Shown piece after piece: positions 32,681-42,123 of a stretch of DNA of 64,000 nucleotides (its first letter is position 1; each line of letters opens with the position of its first letter). Below the pieces are notes generated by a model that saw nothing but the letters and a program-made list of their open reading frames with translations, made no database searches and was not told the DNA's origin. The DNA lies in NCBI GenBank assembly GCA_965224575.1, contig CBDCZQ010000006.1, positions 124,001-188,000 on the forward strand, in the 5' to 3' direction. Made by a program: the position numbers and the translations under genes. This stretch comes from QPIN01 sp965224575 (lineage in GTDB: Bacteria; Pseudomonadota; Gammaproteobacteria; Methylococcales; Methylomonadaceae).

Positions 32681-34867
32681 ATGAATCATACAAAACAGCA
32701 CTCACAATCTTTAGTAATTCATGATCACATACAGTTAAACAACGGTTACCAGCAATTGCAAAGCCTTCCCCACTCCTACAGGCAGCGTTTGCCGCGGCAA
32801 TTCAAAACCACCCTTATCAGCGTAGCAGTGGCTCTGGTTCTGAGCCACAGCCCACAGGCCAGAGCAGCGACTATTACCGTAAACACGACTAATCCAGCCA
32901 TTAATACCGATACGCAATGTTCATTGATTGAAGCGATCAATAACGCTAATGATGACGTTGCAACCCATGCTGATTGTCCTGCAGGCAGCGGGGCTGATAC
33001 GATTATTCTCAGCGCTAATACTTACAGTCTGTTGGTAGCTGATAATCAAGTTCTTGACGACACCAACGGCTTACCGCAAATTACCAGTACTATCAGCATT
33101 CAAGGAAATGGCGCCATTATCCAAGGTGCAGGGAGAGAATATTTTCGCTTGTTTTACATCCGCAATACCGGTGACCTTACACTTGATAAAACCACTGTAT
33201 CTGGAGGAAGCCTGCAACGAGCGGGGCATGGCGGAGGACTCTACAACTACGGTAACCTCACCCTAACAAATAGTACGGTCAGCGGCAATTACGTCAACGA
33301 CATAGGGGGGGGACTCTTCAATGGAGGAACCGCCACCTTAATAAACAGTACAATCAGTGGCAATACCGCCTACTTGGGAGGAGGGGGACTCTTCAATAGT
33401 GGAGCTGCCACCTTAACCTTAATAAACAGCACAATCAGCGGCAATACCTCCTCCGGCTCGGGGGGGGGACTCGACAATCAAGGAATAGTCACTCTTACAA
33501 ACAGTACGATCAGCAGCAATATTACCTCCTCTAGGTACGGGTTATCGGGAGGAGGAGGACTCTACAATAGTGGAACCGCAACTCTCACAAATAGTACGGT
33601 CAGCAACAATTCTGCCTCCGGCTTCGGGGACCTCGAGGAATTCGGGGGAACGGAAGGAGGAGGATTCTTCAATGGAGGAACCACCACTATCACAAACAGT
33701 ACGATCAGCGGCAATTATGCCAAGTCCGGGGGAGGATTCTTCAATGGAGGAACCATCACTATCACAAACAGTACGATCAGCGGCAATTATGCCAACTACG
33801 GGGGAGGACTCTTCAATAGCGGCGGTAGAGGCGGTAGCGCCACTCTCGTCCACAGCCTTATTAGTGGCAACAGCGCGACGAACAGTGCCAATGAGATTTT
33901 CGGCATTATCTCTGCAAATGACTATAACATCTTTGGCCACAGCACCCAGAGTAATACCCGAGCATTCGATGGCTTTTCTCCCGGTTCCACTGACATCACC
34001 GCCACCAGTGATGGCACTACTCCTACTGCCCTCACCAATATCCTTAATACCACCCTGGCCGATAACGGCGGTTCCACCCAGACCCATGCGCTGGTAGCTG
34101 GCAGCCCTGCCGTTGATGCAGTGCCCGCAGCCAGTTGTGCCACAACACAGGATCAACGCGGTGAAACACGGCCAGTTGACGGCGGAACGGGAGTATCAAA
34201 TTGTGACAGTGGTGCGTTTGAGCTGAAAGAGTGCGCAGCCAGTTATACGCTGCTAAATAATCAATGGCGCCAGATCAGCCTACCCTGCACACCCCCAGTT
34301 GCAAACAATACGGCAGGGGACATCTTCGGTGATGACGGACTCGGAGATTATGGTACCGACTGGATACTTTGGGCTTACGACTCGGCGACGAACTCCTATG
34401 TGAATCCTGGCTTAGGTGACACGCTTTTGCAGGGTGTCGGCTACTGGATAATACAGCACAGTGACAGCGCGAAGAGTCTGGATATGCCTGCGGATAGTAC
34501 CCCGACACCAACAACCAACCCCACCGCTTGCCTGACAGGTGCGGTAGGCTGCTTCGAGATTCCGTTGGCCACGCAAACAAGCACAGTTCAGTGGAACTTG
34601 ATCGGTTATCCATTTGCCACTGTGCGTAGCCTGGGTGATGCCAGAGTTACAACTGCCGCTACCACATGTGATAACAGTAGTGGGTGTACTCTGGATGAGG
34701 CCGAAGCCAACCAATTTGTTAACAACAAAGTCTGGATCTATGACGATGGCGTGTATACCTCCATCAATACATCCACTAATCTGAACCCCTGGATGGGCTA
34801 CTGGTTTTCGACGTTGATAGCTGCTGAGACTGCGGAGCCAGTCAAACTGCTGATTCCGAAAAATTGA
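32681..34867 (+). CDS. Secreted beta-helix (choice-of-anchor Q / PMP-like) protein with C-terminal Cys/Trp module
   Basis: 728 residues. Long basic N-region and signal peptide (about 40-62, cleavage after ARA), then the CSLIEAINNAN motif. A right-handed beta-helix (about 160-405) is built of imperfect 20-30-residue repeats of the type NSTISGN..GGGLFN. Then comes an ALVAGSPAVDA...GETRPVDG segment. A final roughly 210-residue module (about 515-728) shares NNQW.QI..PC, DIF.DD, TDW.L, GYW.I and W.GYWFSTL with the gene at 40738. Base composition is visibly richer in G and C than its neighbours and codon use differs, suggesting transfer. Probably a surface or released adhesin (inference). Confidence 0.85.
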   Translation: MNHTKQHSQSLVIHDHIQLNNGYQQLQSLPHSYRQRLPRQFKTTLISVAVALVLSHSPQARAATITVNTTNPAINTDTQCSLIEAINNANDDVATHADCPAGSGADTIILSANTYSLLVADNQVLDDTNGLPQITSTISIQGNGAIIQGAGREYFRLFYIRNTGDLTLDKTTVSGGSLQRAGHGGGLYNYGNLTLTNSTVSGNYVNDIGGGLFNGGTATLINSTISGNTAYLGGGGLFNSGAATLTLINSTISGNTSSGSGGGLDNQGIVTLTNSTISSNITSSRYGLSGGGGLYNSGTATLTNSTVSNNSASGFGDLEEFGGTEGGGFFNGGTTTITNSTISGNYAKSGGGFFNGGTITITNSTISGNYANYGGGLFNSGGRGGSATLVHSLISGNSATNSANEIFGIISANDYNIFGHSTQSNTRAFDGFSPGSTDITATSDGTTPTALTNILNTTLADNGGSTQTHALVAGSPAVDAVPAASCATTQDQRGETRPVDGGTGVSNCDSGAFELKECAASYTLLNNQWRQISLPCTPPVANNTAGDIFGDDGLGDYGTDWILWAYDSATNSYVNPGLGDTLLQGVGYWIIQHSDSAKSLDMPADSTPTPTTNPTACLTGAVGCFEIPLATQTSTVQWNLIGYPFATVRSLGDARVTTAATTCDNSSGCTLDEAEANQFVNNKVWIYDDGVYTSINTSTNLNPWMGYWFSTLIAAETAEPVKLLIPKN

Positions 34868-34975
34868 TATTCCATTGACACCCTCATCCACTGGAATAAA
34901 AAGTAAGGTGGGCGCCCGCCAAAATTCTTGGGTGCTCACCTATATCTATTTTTCCGAAAATATTTAACATCTTTA

Positions 34976-35062
34976 GTAGGTTGGGCTGTCGTCTCTTTGA
35001 CAACCCAACAATCGATATGCTAAAAATGTCAGGTTAAGGATAGAGCTGTTAGCCTAACCTAC
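34976..35062. repeat. GTAGGTTGGGCT-family palindromic repeat, copy 3 (right flank of the beta-helix gene)
   Basis: Begins GTAGGTTGGGCT and ends TTAGCCTAACCTAC, with the internal ATCGATATGCTAAAAATGTC. It is closely related to copy 2 and in the same orientation, so the beta-helix gene is enclosed by direct repeats about 2.5 kb apart. The remainder of this 347-bp gap is AT-rich with nothing recognised. Confidence 0.75.
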
Positions 35063-35214
35063 ACCAGAACCAGCTACATCTTAAAGATCTAAACTAATAC
35101 TGTTGCCTCACTCTGTTTTTTATTAAATATAAGCGGTTGTGATTAAAAATGAAGTAAACGCAGGCATTAGCCTATATTTTCGTCAGATCATTTATAAAAA
35201 ATAGACCCTTATCA

Positions 35215-37485
35215 ATGGCAGAAGAATTTAGTAGTCAACATACCCAGACATTTCCCGAGTTCCTTACTCAAGCGAGCATCAGCTTATTGGTTTCAACCTA
35301 TCAGGCAGGCAAGCTGATCATGCTGCGTCAACAAAAAGGTGTTTTAAATACACATTTTATTGATATAGAAAAACCTATGGGGATTGCCTTACAAGAGCCA
35401 CATTTGGCTGTGGGTACAAGTCACCAACTTATACATTATTATAATATGCCAGATGTGGGGCTCAAGATTGAACCACTGGATACACACAATGCCTGCTATA
35501 TCCCCCGTGAAACGCATATCACAGGAGATATTGATATACACGAAATGGGCTTTACTGATAATGGCGAGCTGTGGTTGGTGAATACCAAAATGTCGTGTTT
35601 GTGTACAGTAACGCCTGAACATAGTATCAGCCCACAATGGCACCCAGCTTTTATTAGTGGTTATGACTTAACCGATCGTTGCCATTTAAATGGCTTGGCG
35701 ATTAAAGATGGGCAACCGGCCTATGTAAGCGCTCTAGGAACGACAGATACCCCAGGAGGCTGGCGAGAAAATAAAGCAGCCGGTGGTATGTTAATGGATA
35801 TTCGTGATAATAAAATGATTGCCTCAGGCCTATCCATGCCGCATTCCCCACGCTGGTATCAGGGCAAATTGTGGGTACTTGAATCAGGTGCGGGGTCTTT
35901 AGCAACGGTTGATATTGAGACAGGAAAACTGACCACCATTGTTGAACTACCCGGTTTTACCCGTGGCATTGATTTTATAGGGCGCTATGCAGTCATCGGT
36001 TTATCTCAGGTACGTGAGACTGCTGTATTCGCAGGTCTGCCTTTAACTGAGCGTACCCAGGAGCGTCAGTGCGGCGTCTATATCGTTGATATCATCGCAA
36101 AACAGGTGCTTGGTTTTATGGTATTTTCTGGTGAGGTACAGGAGATATTTTCAGTACAGATTTTACCTTCAAGCTTTCCTGCAATGTTGTCGATGGATGA
36201 CCCTCTAATACGCACATCCTACTCACTTGCTGATAAGGCTTTAAAAAGTTTTAGCAAGCCTCGTCCAGAACAAACACTTCTTCAGGAAGCCAATATATTG
36301 TTTAGCCAGGGTAAGCTTGATGAGGCAATTATCGCTTATAAAAAAATTAATAAAGATTTCCCTGACAACTCCATGGCTACGATCCATTTAGGCCTGGCTT
36401 TTCTGGAATTAAAACAATGGAAAAATGCGGTTGAGACACTAGAGCGGGCGGTACAAAAAGACTCTGGTAATGCAGATGTACACCACAGTTTGGGTAAAGC
36501 ATGGGCCGGTTTAAGGGAATGGAAAAATGCAATTGCTAGTTACGATGCAGTTATTAAAATAGACCGACAGCATGCGATTGCACACTATAGTCGTGCGCTG
36601 GTATTACTCAATCAAGAGCAGTATGAAGAAGGCTGGCAGGAACTTGAATGGCGTTGGAAAGTCATGGGTAACAAACCACTGGATTGTTCTCAATCTCAAT
36701 GGAAAGGTGAAGACATCAGCGATAAAACCATTCTTGTCCATACCGAACAGGCAAACGGCGATTCGATTCAGTTTGCGCGTTTTATACCCGCCCTGGCTAA
36801 ACGATGTAAATGCGTGATAGTCATGTGCCCAGAACCCTTGCGGCTTTTCTTTAAAAGCATAGAGGGTGTGGACGAGGTCCGTTTGCCCGGGCAAGTCCAA
36901 AAAGAATCTTTTGATGTATTTATTCCCGTTATCTCGTTGGCAGGTGTCCTGGGAGTTACGCTTGAATCTCTACATACCCCGACATCCTACTGGAAAATAC
37001 CAACCGAAGTTGCAGTACCTAGTTTGCAAAGCGATAAGCGTTTAAAAGTTGGGCTGGTGTGGAATGAAGATCCCACTCAACGCACTACCAGCAAACCCAC
37101 TTATGATTTAAACACCTTTTTACCATTAATTACGAACAGTGACATCACCTTTTTTAGTTTGCAAACCCCAGTTACTAAAGAGGAGCTGGTAGTACTGAAA
37201 AAAAATAATATAGTCAATCTTGAAAGTGAACTGGTCAGCTATGCCCACGTGGGAGGCTTGATTGAACAACTAGATCTGCTTATCAGTGTTGAAAACTCTC
37301 TGGCACATTTATCTGCTTCTTTGGGAAAACAAACCTGGGTACTACTGGATAGCAATTCATCCTGGGTCTGGCAGGACAAAGGCGAAACCAGTCCCTGGTA
37401 TCAAACGGTAAGACTATTTCGTCAGACTGAAGTAGAAAGTAAAGACACTGAGATTGCCCGGCTGGTAGATTTATTGTCAGCTTGA
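35215..37485 (+). CDS. TIGR03032-type protein fused to TPR repeats and a GT9-like domain
   Basis: 756 residues. Residues about 1-340 match the TIGR03032 family: FPEFLTQASISLLVSTYQAG at the start, then CHLNGLAI and GLSMPHSPRWYQGKLWVLESG. Residues about 350-480 contain three to four TPRs (LFSQGKLDEAIIAYKKI and so on). Residues about 505-756 resemble the family 9 glycosyltransferase-like domain that follows TPRs in other proteins: LVWNEDP, then SVENSLAHLSASLGKQTWVLL and the SPWYQTVRLFRQ end. The usual Asp/Thr of the SVDTS-type motif is replaced (VENS). Cytoplasmic, no signal peptide. The TIGR03032 function is unknown. Confidence 0.82.
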   Translation: MAEEFSSQHTQTFPEFLTQASISLLVSTYQAGKLIMLRQQKGVLNTHFIDIEKPMGIALQEPHLAVGTSHQLIHYYNMPDVGLKIEPLDTHNACYIPRETHITGDIDIHEMGFTDNGELWLVNTKMSCLCTVTPEHSISPQWHPAFISGYDLTDRCHLNGLAIKDGQPAYVSALGTTDTPGGWRENKAAGGMLMDIRDNKMIASGLSMPHSPRWYQGKLWVLESGAGSLATVDIETGKLTTIVELPGFTRGIDFIGRYAVIGLSQVRETAVFAGLPLTERTQERQCGVYIVDIIAKQVLGFMVFSGEVQEIFSVQILPSSFPAMLSMDDPLIRTSYSLADKALKSFSKPRPEQTLLQEANILFSQGKLDEAIIAYKKINKDFPDNSMATIHLGLAFLELKQWKNAVETLERAVQKDSGNADVHHSLGKAWAGLREWKNAIASYDAVIKIDRQHAIAHYSRALVLLNQEQYEEGWQELEWRWKVMGNKPLDCSQSQWKGEDISDKTILVHTEQANGDSIQFARFIPALAKRCKCVIVMCPEPLRLFFKSIEGVDEVRLPGQVQKESFDVFIPVISLAGVLGVTLESLHTPTSYWKIPTEVAVPSLQSDKRLKVGLVWNEDPTQRTTSKPTYDLNTFLPLITNSDITFFSLQTPVTKEELVVLKKNNIVNLESELVSYAHVGGLIEQLDLLISVENSLAHLSASLGKQTWVLLDSNSSWVWQDKGETSPWYQTVRLFRQTEVESKDTEIARLVDLLSA

Positions 37486-37633
37486 AGTGGCGACAACTAC
37501 CTTGAAAACGCCGCCAAAGAAATGGAAGGTCAACCTACAATAATACTCTTTTATTGAAAGTGACTCTTTATCTGAAATAAACACAGATAGCGTATTATCT
37601 CTGTAAATTATTAACTTCAACAGATTATCACTT

Positions 37634-38269
37634 ATGCCTAAGCCCCGTCTATTTTATATTCACGACCCAATGTGTAGCTGGTGTTATGCCTTTAATTCTA
37701 GCTTAACTCAATTACACAAGAACCTCCCCTCCTCTGTTCGCATTCAATATTTACTTGGCGGTTTAGCAGCTGATACAACAGAGCCTATGCCAATAGATTT
37801 ACAAAAAACCATTCAAAAAATTTGGCGACAGATAGAATACACTGTTCCCAACATCCAGTTTAATTACGATTTTTGGAAATTAAACACCCCTTTTCGTTCG
37901 ACTTTTCCTGCCTGCAGAGCAATTTTAGCTGCCAGAAAACAAGATTCCAGATTTGAAACTAAAATAATACATGCTATTCAAAAAGCGTATTATCAACACG
38001 CCAAAAATCCATCATTGCAAACAACACTTCAAGAATGCGCCATAGAAGCAGGAGTAAATTCAATTAAATTTATAAAAGACCTTGACAGTATAGAAATAGA
38101 AAACGAGTTGCAGAAGGAGATTAAATTAACAAGAAGTTTGGGGATACGCTCCTACCCTTCCTTATGTTTACTTTATAATGAACAGCAGTTTTTAATTACT
38201 ATTGATTACCTTAATCACCAAACAATGATTGATAAAATAAATAATATTCTGGAAAATTTTTCTACCTAA
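37634..38269 (+). CDS. DsbA-family thioredoxin-fold protein (FrnE/2-hydroxychromene-isomerase-like)
   Basis: 211 residues with no signal peptide, so it is cytoplasmic. The N-terminal active-site CxxC is CSWC in HDPMCSWCYAFN. The helical insertion and the cis-Pro-containing RSYPSLCLLY are typical of the DsbA-like family with FrnE-type members. It may act as a thiol reductant or isomerase; substrate unknown. It stands alone and is convergent with the di-haem cytochrome gene. Confidence 0.82.
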   Translation: MPKPRLFYIHDPMCSWCYAFNSSLTQLHKNLPSSVRIQYLLGGLAADTTEPMPIDLQKTIQKIWRQIEYTVPNIQFNYDFWKLNTPFRSTFPACRAILAARKQDSRFETKIIHAIQKAYYQHAKNPSLQTTLQECAIEAGVNSIKFIKDLDSIEIENELQKEIKLTRSLGIRSYPSLCLLYNEQQFLITIDYLNHQTMIDKINNILENFST

Positions 38270-38272
38270 ACC

Positions 38273-38331
38273 AGAGTTTTTCTTATACTTCACAGGATTA
38301 CAAATAGTTATTTGCAACCCTGTGAAACTCT
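38273..38331. terminator. Strong inverted repeat between convergent genes, possible bidirectional terminator
   Basis: TTCACAGG (38289-38296) pairs with CCTGTGAA (38319-38326). The outer segments AGAGTTTT (38273-38280) and AAACTCT (38325-38331) and the inner CAAAT/ATTTG are also complementary. It lies exactly between the two converging stop codons. There is no long T tract after the stem on either strand, so the terminator reading is likely but not certain. Confidence 0.45.
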
Positions 38332-38337
38332 AAAAAA

Positions 38338-40080
38338 CTAATTGATTTCTAAATCTTCTGGTCGTGGAGTATGTAAACTGCGCAGGTATTTCAACAAAGC
38401 AACTTTTTTATCATCATTTAAAGCAACAAATTTATTTTTAGCGGCTTCTGCATCCCCTCCATGCCATTTAATCGCCTCCGTTAACGTAGTTGCCCGTCCA
38501 TCATGCATATACGGGGCAGTATCTGCAACACCCCATAAACGAGCCGTTACAAAAGTTCGATTCTCCTCTGGGCTTGCTGATGTCAAAGATTCTTGCAGTT
38601 TTGATCCCATATCATAACGCTTAAGATCTGAAAATAATTTAACTAACATTCCCTTACTATTATCAGGATCAATCTCAAAATTCGCTGAAGATTTTCTTAA
38701 ATCCACTTCATAATATTTATTGCTATCGCTAAATGGATGCTGCGGTTGTTCTGGTTGTTGATAAGGAAGTATATGCCCTTCAGTTTTCATAACAGGAACA
38801 TGACAGCCACTACAGCCAGTATCTTCGAAAACTTTTGCTCCAATGCCTTTATATTTGCCTTGATGAGGTCTCGGTGATGTTGTATTAAATATAGCCAATG
38901 CTGATAATTCTGAAATTGTAATTTCGTTAACAACACCATCCTTATCATGATCATTATCTTTTCCGACAATCTCTACTGGTTCCATTCCCATGTGAAACCT
39001 TAATGCACCACAATCAAAATCACGTGTAGTTACATTATTCCCTTTGCGTCCAAAAGGTTTAATCACTAAATCACCATCGACTCCTTTCAAATTTGAAATA
39101 TCTAATTCTAATCCAGGGGTTTCTCCACTATGTTTTGATGACATTTCAGAGCTTTTAACCTCAGCTTTAGTTCCGTAATCACTACTCCCTTTCCAGGCAT
39201 ATAATTTAGGTGCAGGTGAAATGGCTATAAAATGCTCAAGCTCAACCATTTTCTTACTTTTTTTATCCATAACATCACAGTTAGTGACTGTATCAGGGAT
39301 TTCTTCTTGAGAATTATTCCCTCCAGTTTGTGTCCAGGCTACAAAACCAAAATCCACTCCATGAGTTTTTAAAACAATTCGCTTACCTATTTCAGGAGGA
39401 TTAGAAGCATTTCGTAGCTGTTGATGTAAATTTTTGGTCATCTCTTTTGCTAATAACTCAATACCACCAGAACCAAAAATAAATGGAGGGTTAATGACAC
39501 GACCATTAAAATTAGCTGCCGTAGCACTTTTTGGTCCTTGAGATGAAGGTAAAAATCGAGTAGTAGCAGGAAAAGCTGTAGCAGCTGCACCACCTATACC
39601 ACCCACACCAAATTTGGCAGGTACCACATTATTTTTGACAATAAAATGACATTCCACACAGGCTTGAGAATCCAGCCCATTAACACGCAGAAAAAACCCA
39701 TTACCTTCTGCTGGTTTGCCATCAATAGCTGGAAAAGCTGGAAGAGTCAATCTTCCACCTGGTTGAATTTTATTATTTGGATTTACCGGCCCATCACCTA
39801 AACCATCATGTTTATTAAAAGGAGTAGCAAAAACCCATAGACCTTGCCGGCGAAGAAGATCTAGTTTTGTATCCATTGTAATTTTAGTCTCTCTAAACCC
39901 TTCAGTCATCCGGTTGAAAGACTCGCCAGGGGGAAGTTTGGATTGTTGAATTGCTGGTGTTTTTGAATCAGAATTTTTAGCAACAGCAACCTTAGATACT
40001 GATTTTGAGCCTGTATCACACCCATAAGTGACAAGTGTCAACAATAATAACGTAATAAAGTTTCTTAGTATTGATTTCAT
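38338..40080 (-). CDS. Di-haem c-type cytochrome (DHOR/DUF1111 type), lipoprotein
   Basis: 580 residues. The lipobox TYGC places the lipidated Cys at residue 21, so the mature protein is membrane-tethered in the periplasm. Two CxxCH haem-attachment motifs are visible: CVECH in the N-terminal half (about residue 143) and CSGCH in the C-terminal half (about residue 425). The motif RLWGVADTAPYMHDGRA near the C-terminus is typical of DHOR (formerly 'thiol oxidoreductase') proteins, relatives of cytochrome c peroxidase. The substrate is unknown; a peroxidase or redox-relay role is inferred. It is monocistronic. Confidence 0.87.
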   Translation of the reverse strand: MKSILRNFITLLLLTLVTYGCDTGSKSVSKVAVAKNSDSKTPAIQQSKLPPGESFNRMTEGFRETKITMDTKLDLLRRQGLWVFATPFNKHDGLGDGPVNPNNKIQPGGRLTLPAFPAIDGKPAEGNGFFLRVNGLDSQACVECHFIVKNNVVPAKFGVGGIGGAAATAFPATTRFLPSSQGPKSATAANFNGRVINPPFIFGSGGIELLAKEMTKNLHQQLRNASNPPEIGKRIVLKTHGVDFGFVAWTQTGGNNSQEEIPDTVTNCDVMDKKSKKMVELEHFIAISPAPKLYAWKGSSDYGTKAEVKSSEMSSKHSGETPGLELDISNLKGVDGDLVIKPFGRKGNNVTTRDFDCGALRFHMGMEPVEIVGKDNDHDKDGVVNEITISELSALAIFNTTSPRPHQGKYKGIGAKVFEDTGCSGCHVPVMKTEGHILPYQQPEQPQHPFSDSNKYYEVDLRKSSANFEIDPDNSKGMLVKLFSDLKRYDMGSKLQESLTSASPEENRTFVTARLWGVADTAPYMHDGRATTLTEAIKWHGGDAEAAKNKFVALNDDKKVALLKYLRSLHTPRPEDLEIN

Positions 40081-40383
40081 AATAACCCTCTCTTTGAAGC
40101 TTTGACTATTTTTATACCATTAATTAAATACCCTTTAATTTCTATTCCCTGAATGATTTGTTATACCCTGATTTGATCATGTGAAACGATTTATTTTAAA
40201 CATATTTTTTTTCACCTTTTTTTATGAGCATGAAGAGGTACTGATTACAATACAAATATTGGTCATTGATGTCTGTGAAAAATTACCATTTACAGGTAGG
40301 CACCTAAGGAATAAGGATTTAATCTTTGCTTACAGAGGTATTTTTCTATTTAAGAGATTCAATAATTTCCTCGTTTTCTTTAC

Positions 40384-40537
40384 CTCACTGCCATTAAGTT
40401 AAGAAAAATACGTGAGTTTTTGTAGGTTGGGCTAACAGCTTTATCGTTAACCCAACAATTTTAGCATCCATAATTGTTGGGTTGCCAAAAAGACGGCAGC
40501 CCAACCTACATCGACAATCTCTTAACTTAATGGCAGT
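40384..40537. repeat. GTAGGTTGGGCT-family palindromic repeat, copy 4 (left flank of the DUF285 gene)
   Basis: The inner core 40421-40510 is inverted relative to copies 2, 3 and 5: TGTAGGTTGGGCTAACAGC at the left and GCAGCCCAACCTACA at the right. It is enclosed by the outer arms ACTGCCATTAAGTTAAGA (40387-40404) and TCTTAACTTAATGGCAG (40519-40535). The total palindrome is about 150 bp. It occupies the middle of a 657-bp region otherwise without a convincing gene. Confidence 0.75.
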
Positions 40538-40737
40538 ATTGCTTTACGTGGGAGTACATACCTATCTAAGATATGCTGTGATATGCGCTCCCATCGAATA
40601 CGGTGAGAGAAAGGTTAAATTAATTTTGCATGAGCACTTAATTACGCGACTTATCTCACAAAAATCAACAATTAATCTGGACTTTAATTAAATAATATAA
40701 TATATAGTTTAGAATCATTATTTATGAGGAGACCAGC

Positions 40738-42123
40738 ATGTTTAAAATTAGCTACTTACTATCCTTCTTTTTACTGACTTTTCTTCCCTTTTCAAATGCA
40801 ATCGCCATTACCGCTGCACCCATTGAATGCATCGTGACTAAAGCAATACAAGAAAACCAATGGACTCAAATTGGAATACCCTGTGATGCACCTGCAGGGC
40901 AAAACACGGTAGTCGATATTTTTAGTGATGATATTTCTGGCGCTTATGACACTGACTGGGTTCTATATTCTTATAACCCAACAATAAATGCGTATAAAAA
41001 ACTAGCCCTTACAGATATTGTAGAGGTAGGAAAAGGCTATTGGCTTATTAGTTTTAATCAACCAGCCACGCTGGATATGCCACTAGGTAGCCAACCCGTG
41101 AGTATACAAATCTCCACACAATGTTTGTTTGCAGAAGGCTGTTTTGAAACAACCGTAGTCGCCAATCCAGGGAACGTTCAATATCAAATGCTCTCCTCTC
41201 CCTTTGATGTCTCTATTGTTGGAGGAGCTTTACGCATCAATAGTGGTTTAGAAACAGGGTTAACACTGGAAGAATCCGAGGCTGAAGATATTTTTTCACA
41301 TCAGTTATGGCACTACAATTACAATAGTGCAGCTCCAGCTTATGACGAAATACACAACCAAATAATTTCACCTTGGACTGGTTTTTGGGTATCAACTTTA
41401 CCGGCAGCTTCAAATAGTCCAGCGCCCAAATTATTATTCCCATCTCCTCTAGCTCCTCTAACAAGAGATCAATTGCGACAAATGATAGAATTCGGAGAGG
41501 ATGTAACTCAAGTTAATACCTCTCAAATTACAGATATGAGTGGGCTGTTTTTGGGTAGAACTGACTTCATTCAAGATATAAGCAATTGGGATGTCAGCAA
41601 TGTTACTAATATGAGTCATATGTTTGATACAGCCAATTCTTTCAATCAAGACCTAAGTAATTGGGATGTCAGCAATGTCACCAATATGCGTGCTATGTTT
41701 ACTTTTGCAGATTCTTTCAATCAAGACTTAAGTAATTGGGATGTCAGCAATGTCACCAATATGCGTGCTATGTTTGCTCCAACATATTCTTTCAATCAAG
41801 ACTTAAGCAATTGGAATGTTGGCAATGTCACCAATATGAGTCAAATGTTTGGAGGAACAAGTTCTTTCAATCAGGATTTAAGTAATTGGGATGTTAGCAA
41901 TGTATCCAATATGAGTGAAATGTTTCGTTTTGCAGAATCTTTCAACCAGGATTTAAGCACTTGGAATGTCAGTAATGTAACCAATATGGAGAGTATGTTT
42001 AATTATGCCACAAATTTCACCAATCAAGATTTAAGTGGCTGGGATGTTTTAAACGTAAGTATTCATGATGATTTTTTCGTCGGAGCTGGCCCAAGTAATA
42101 TTGAGCCTATTTGGAATCCGTAA
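40738..42123 (+). CDS. Secreted DUF285/BspA-type repeat protein with N-terminal Cys/Trp module
   Basis: 461 residues. Signal peptide (about 1-24, ending AIA), and a purine-rich ribosome site (GAGGAGA) just before the ATG. Residues about 25-240 are the same module as the C-terminus of the beta-helix protein: ENQWTQIGIPCDAPA, DIFSDD, YDTDWVLYSY, GKGYWLI and WTGFWVSTL. Residues about 245-455 are BspA-like DUF285 repeats of 25 residues: NWDVSNVTNM..MF....SFNQDLS repeated about six times. The 75-bp DNA units are nearly identical in places and could expand or contract. Probably surface-exposed. Confidence 0.87.
   Translation: MFKISYLLSFFLLTFLPFSNAIAITAAPIECIVTKAIQENQWTQIGIPCDAPAGQNTVVDIFSDDISGAYDTDWVLYSYNPTINAYKKLALTDIVEVGKGYWLISFNQPATLDMPLGSQPVSIQISTQCLFAEGCFETTVVANPGNVQYQMLSSPFDVSIVGGALRINSGLETGLTLEESEAEDIFSHQLWHYNYNSAAPAYDEIHNQIISPWTGFWVSTLPAASNSPAPKLLFPSPLAPLTRDQLRQMIEFGEDVTQVNTSQITDMSGLFLGRTDFIQDISNWDVSNVTNMSHMFDTANSFNQDLSNWDVSNVTNMRAMFTFADSFNQDLSNWDVSNVTNMRAMFAPTYSFNQDLSNWNVGNVTNMSQMFGGTSSFNQDLSNWDVSNVSNMSEMFRFAESFNQDLSTWNVSNVTNMESMFNYATNFTNQDLSGWDVLNVSIHDDFFVGAGPSNIEPIWNP

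Noticed and set aside
33570..34097. Overlapping same-strand frame (175 codons) in the beta-helix gene
   Set aside because: Out-of-frame reading of the same repeat array, with no independent signals.
33542..34156. Long antisense frame (204 codons) within the beta-helix gene
   Set aside because: A by-product of the GC-rich repetitive coding sequence; repeats in the protein produce open frames on the other strand.
40181..40402. 73-codon open frame upstream of the palindromic repeat
   Set aside because: Phe-rich, without ribosome site or recognisable family, and running into the repeat arm; more likely chance in AT-rich DNA.
40482..40691. 69-codon open frame
   Set aside because: Begins inside the GTAGGTTGGG palindrome; its first residues are repeat sequence read by chance.
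41560..42050. 75-bp tandem units in the DUF285 gene considered as a CRISPR-like array
   Set aside because: The units are in frame and encode the DUF285 consensus, with no repeat-spacer alternation.
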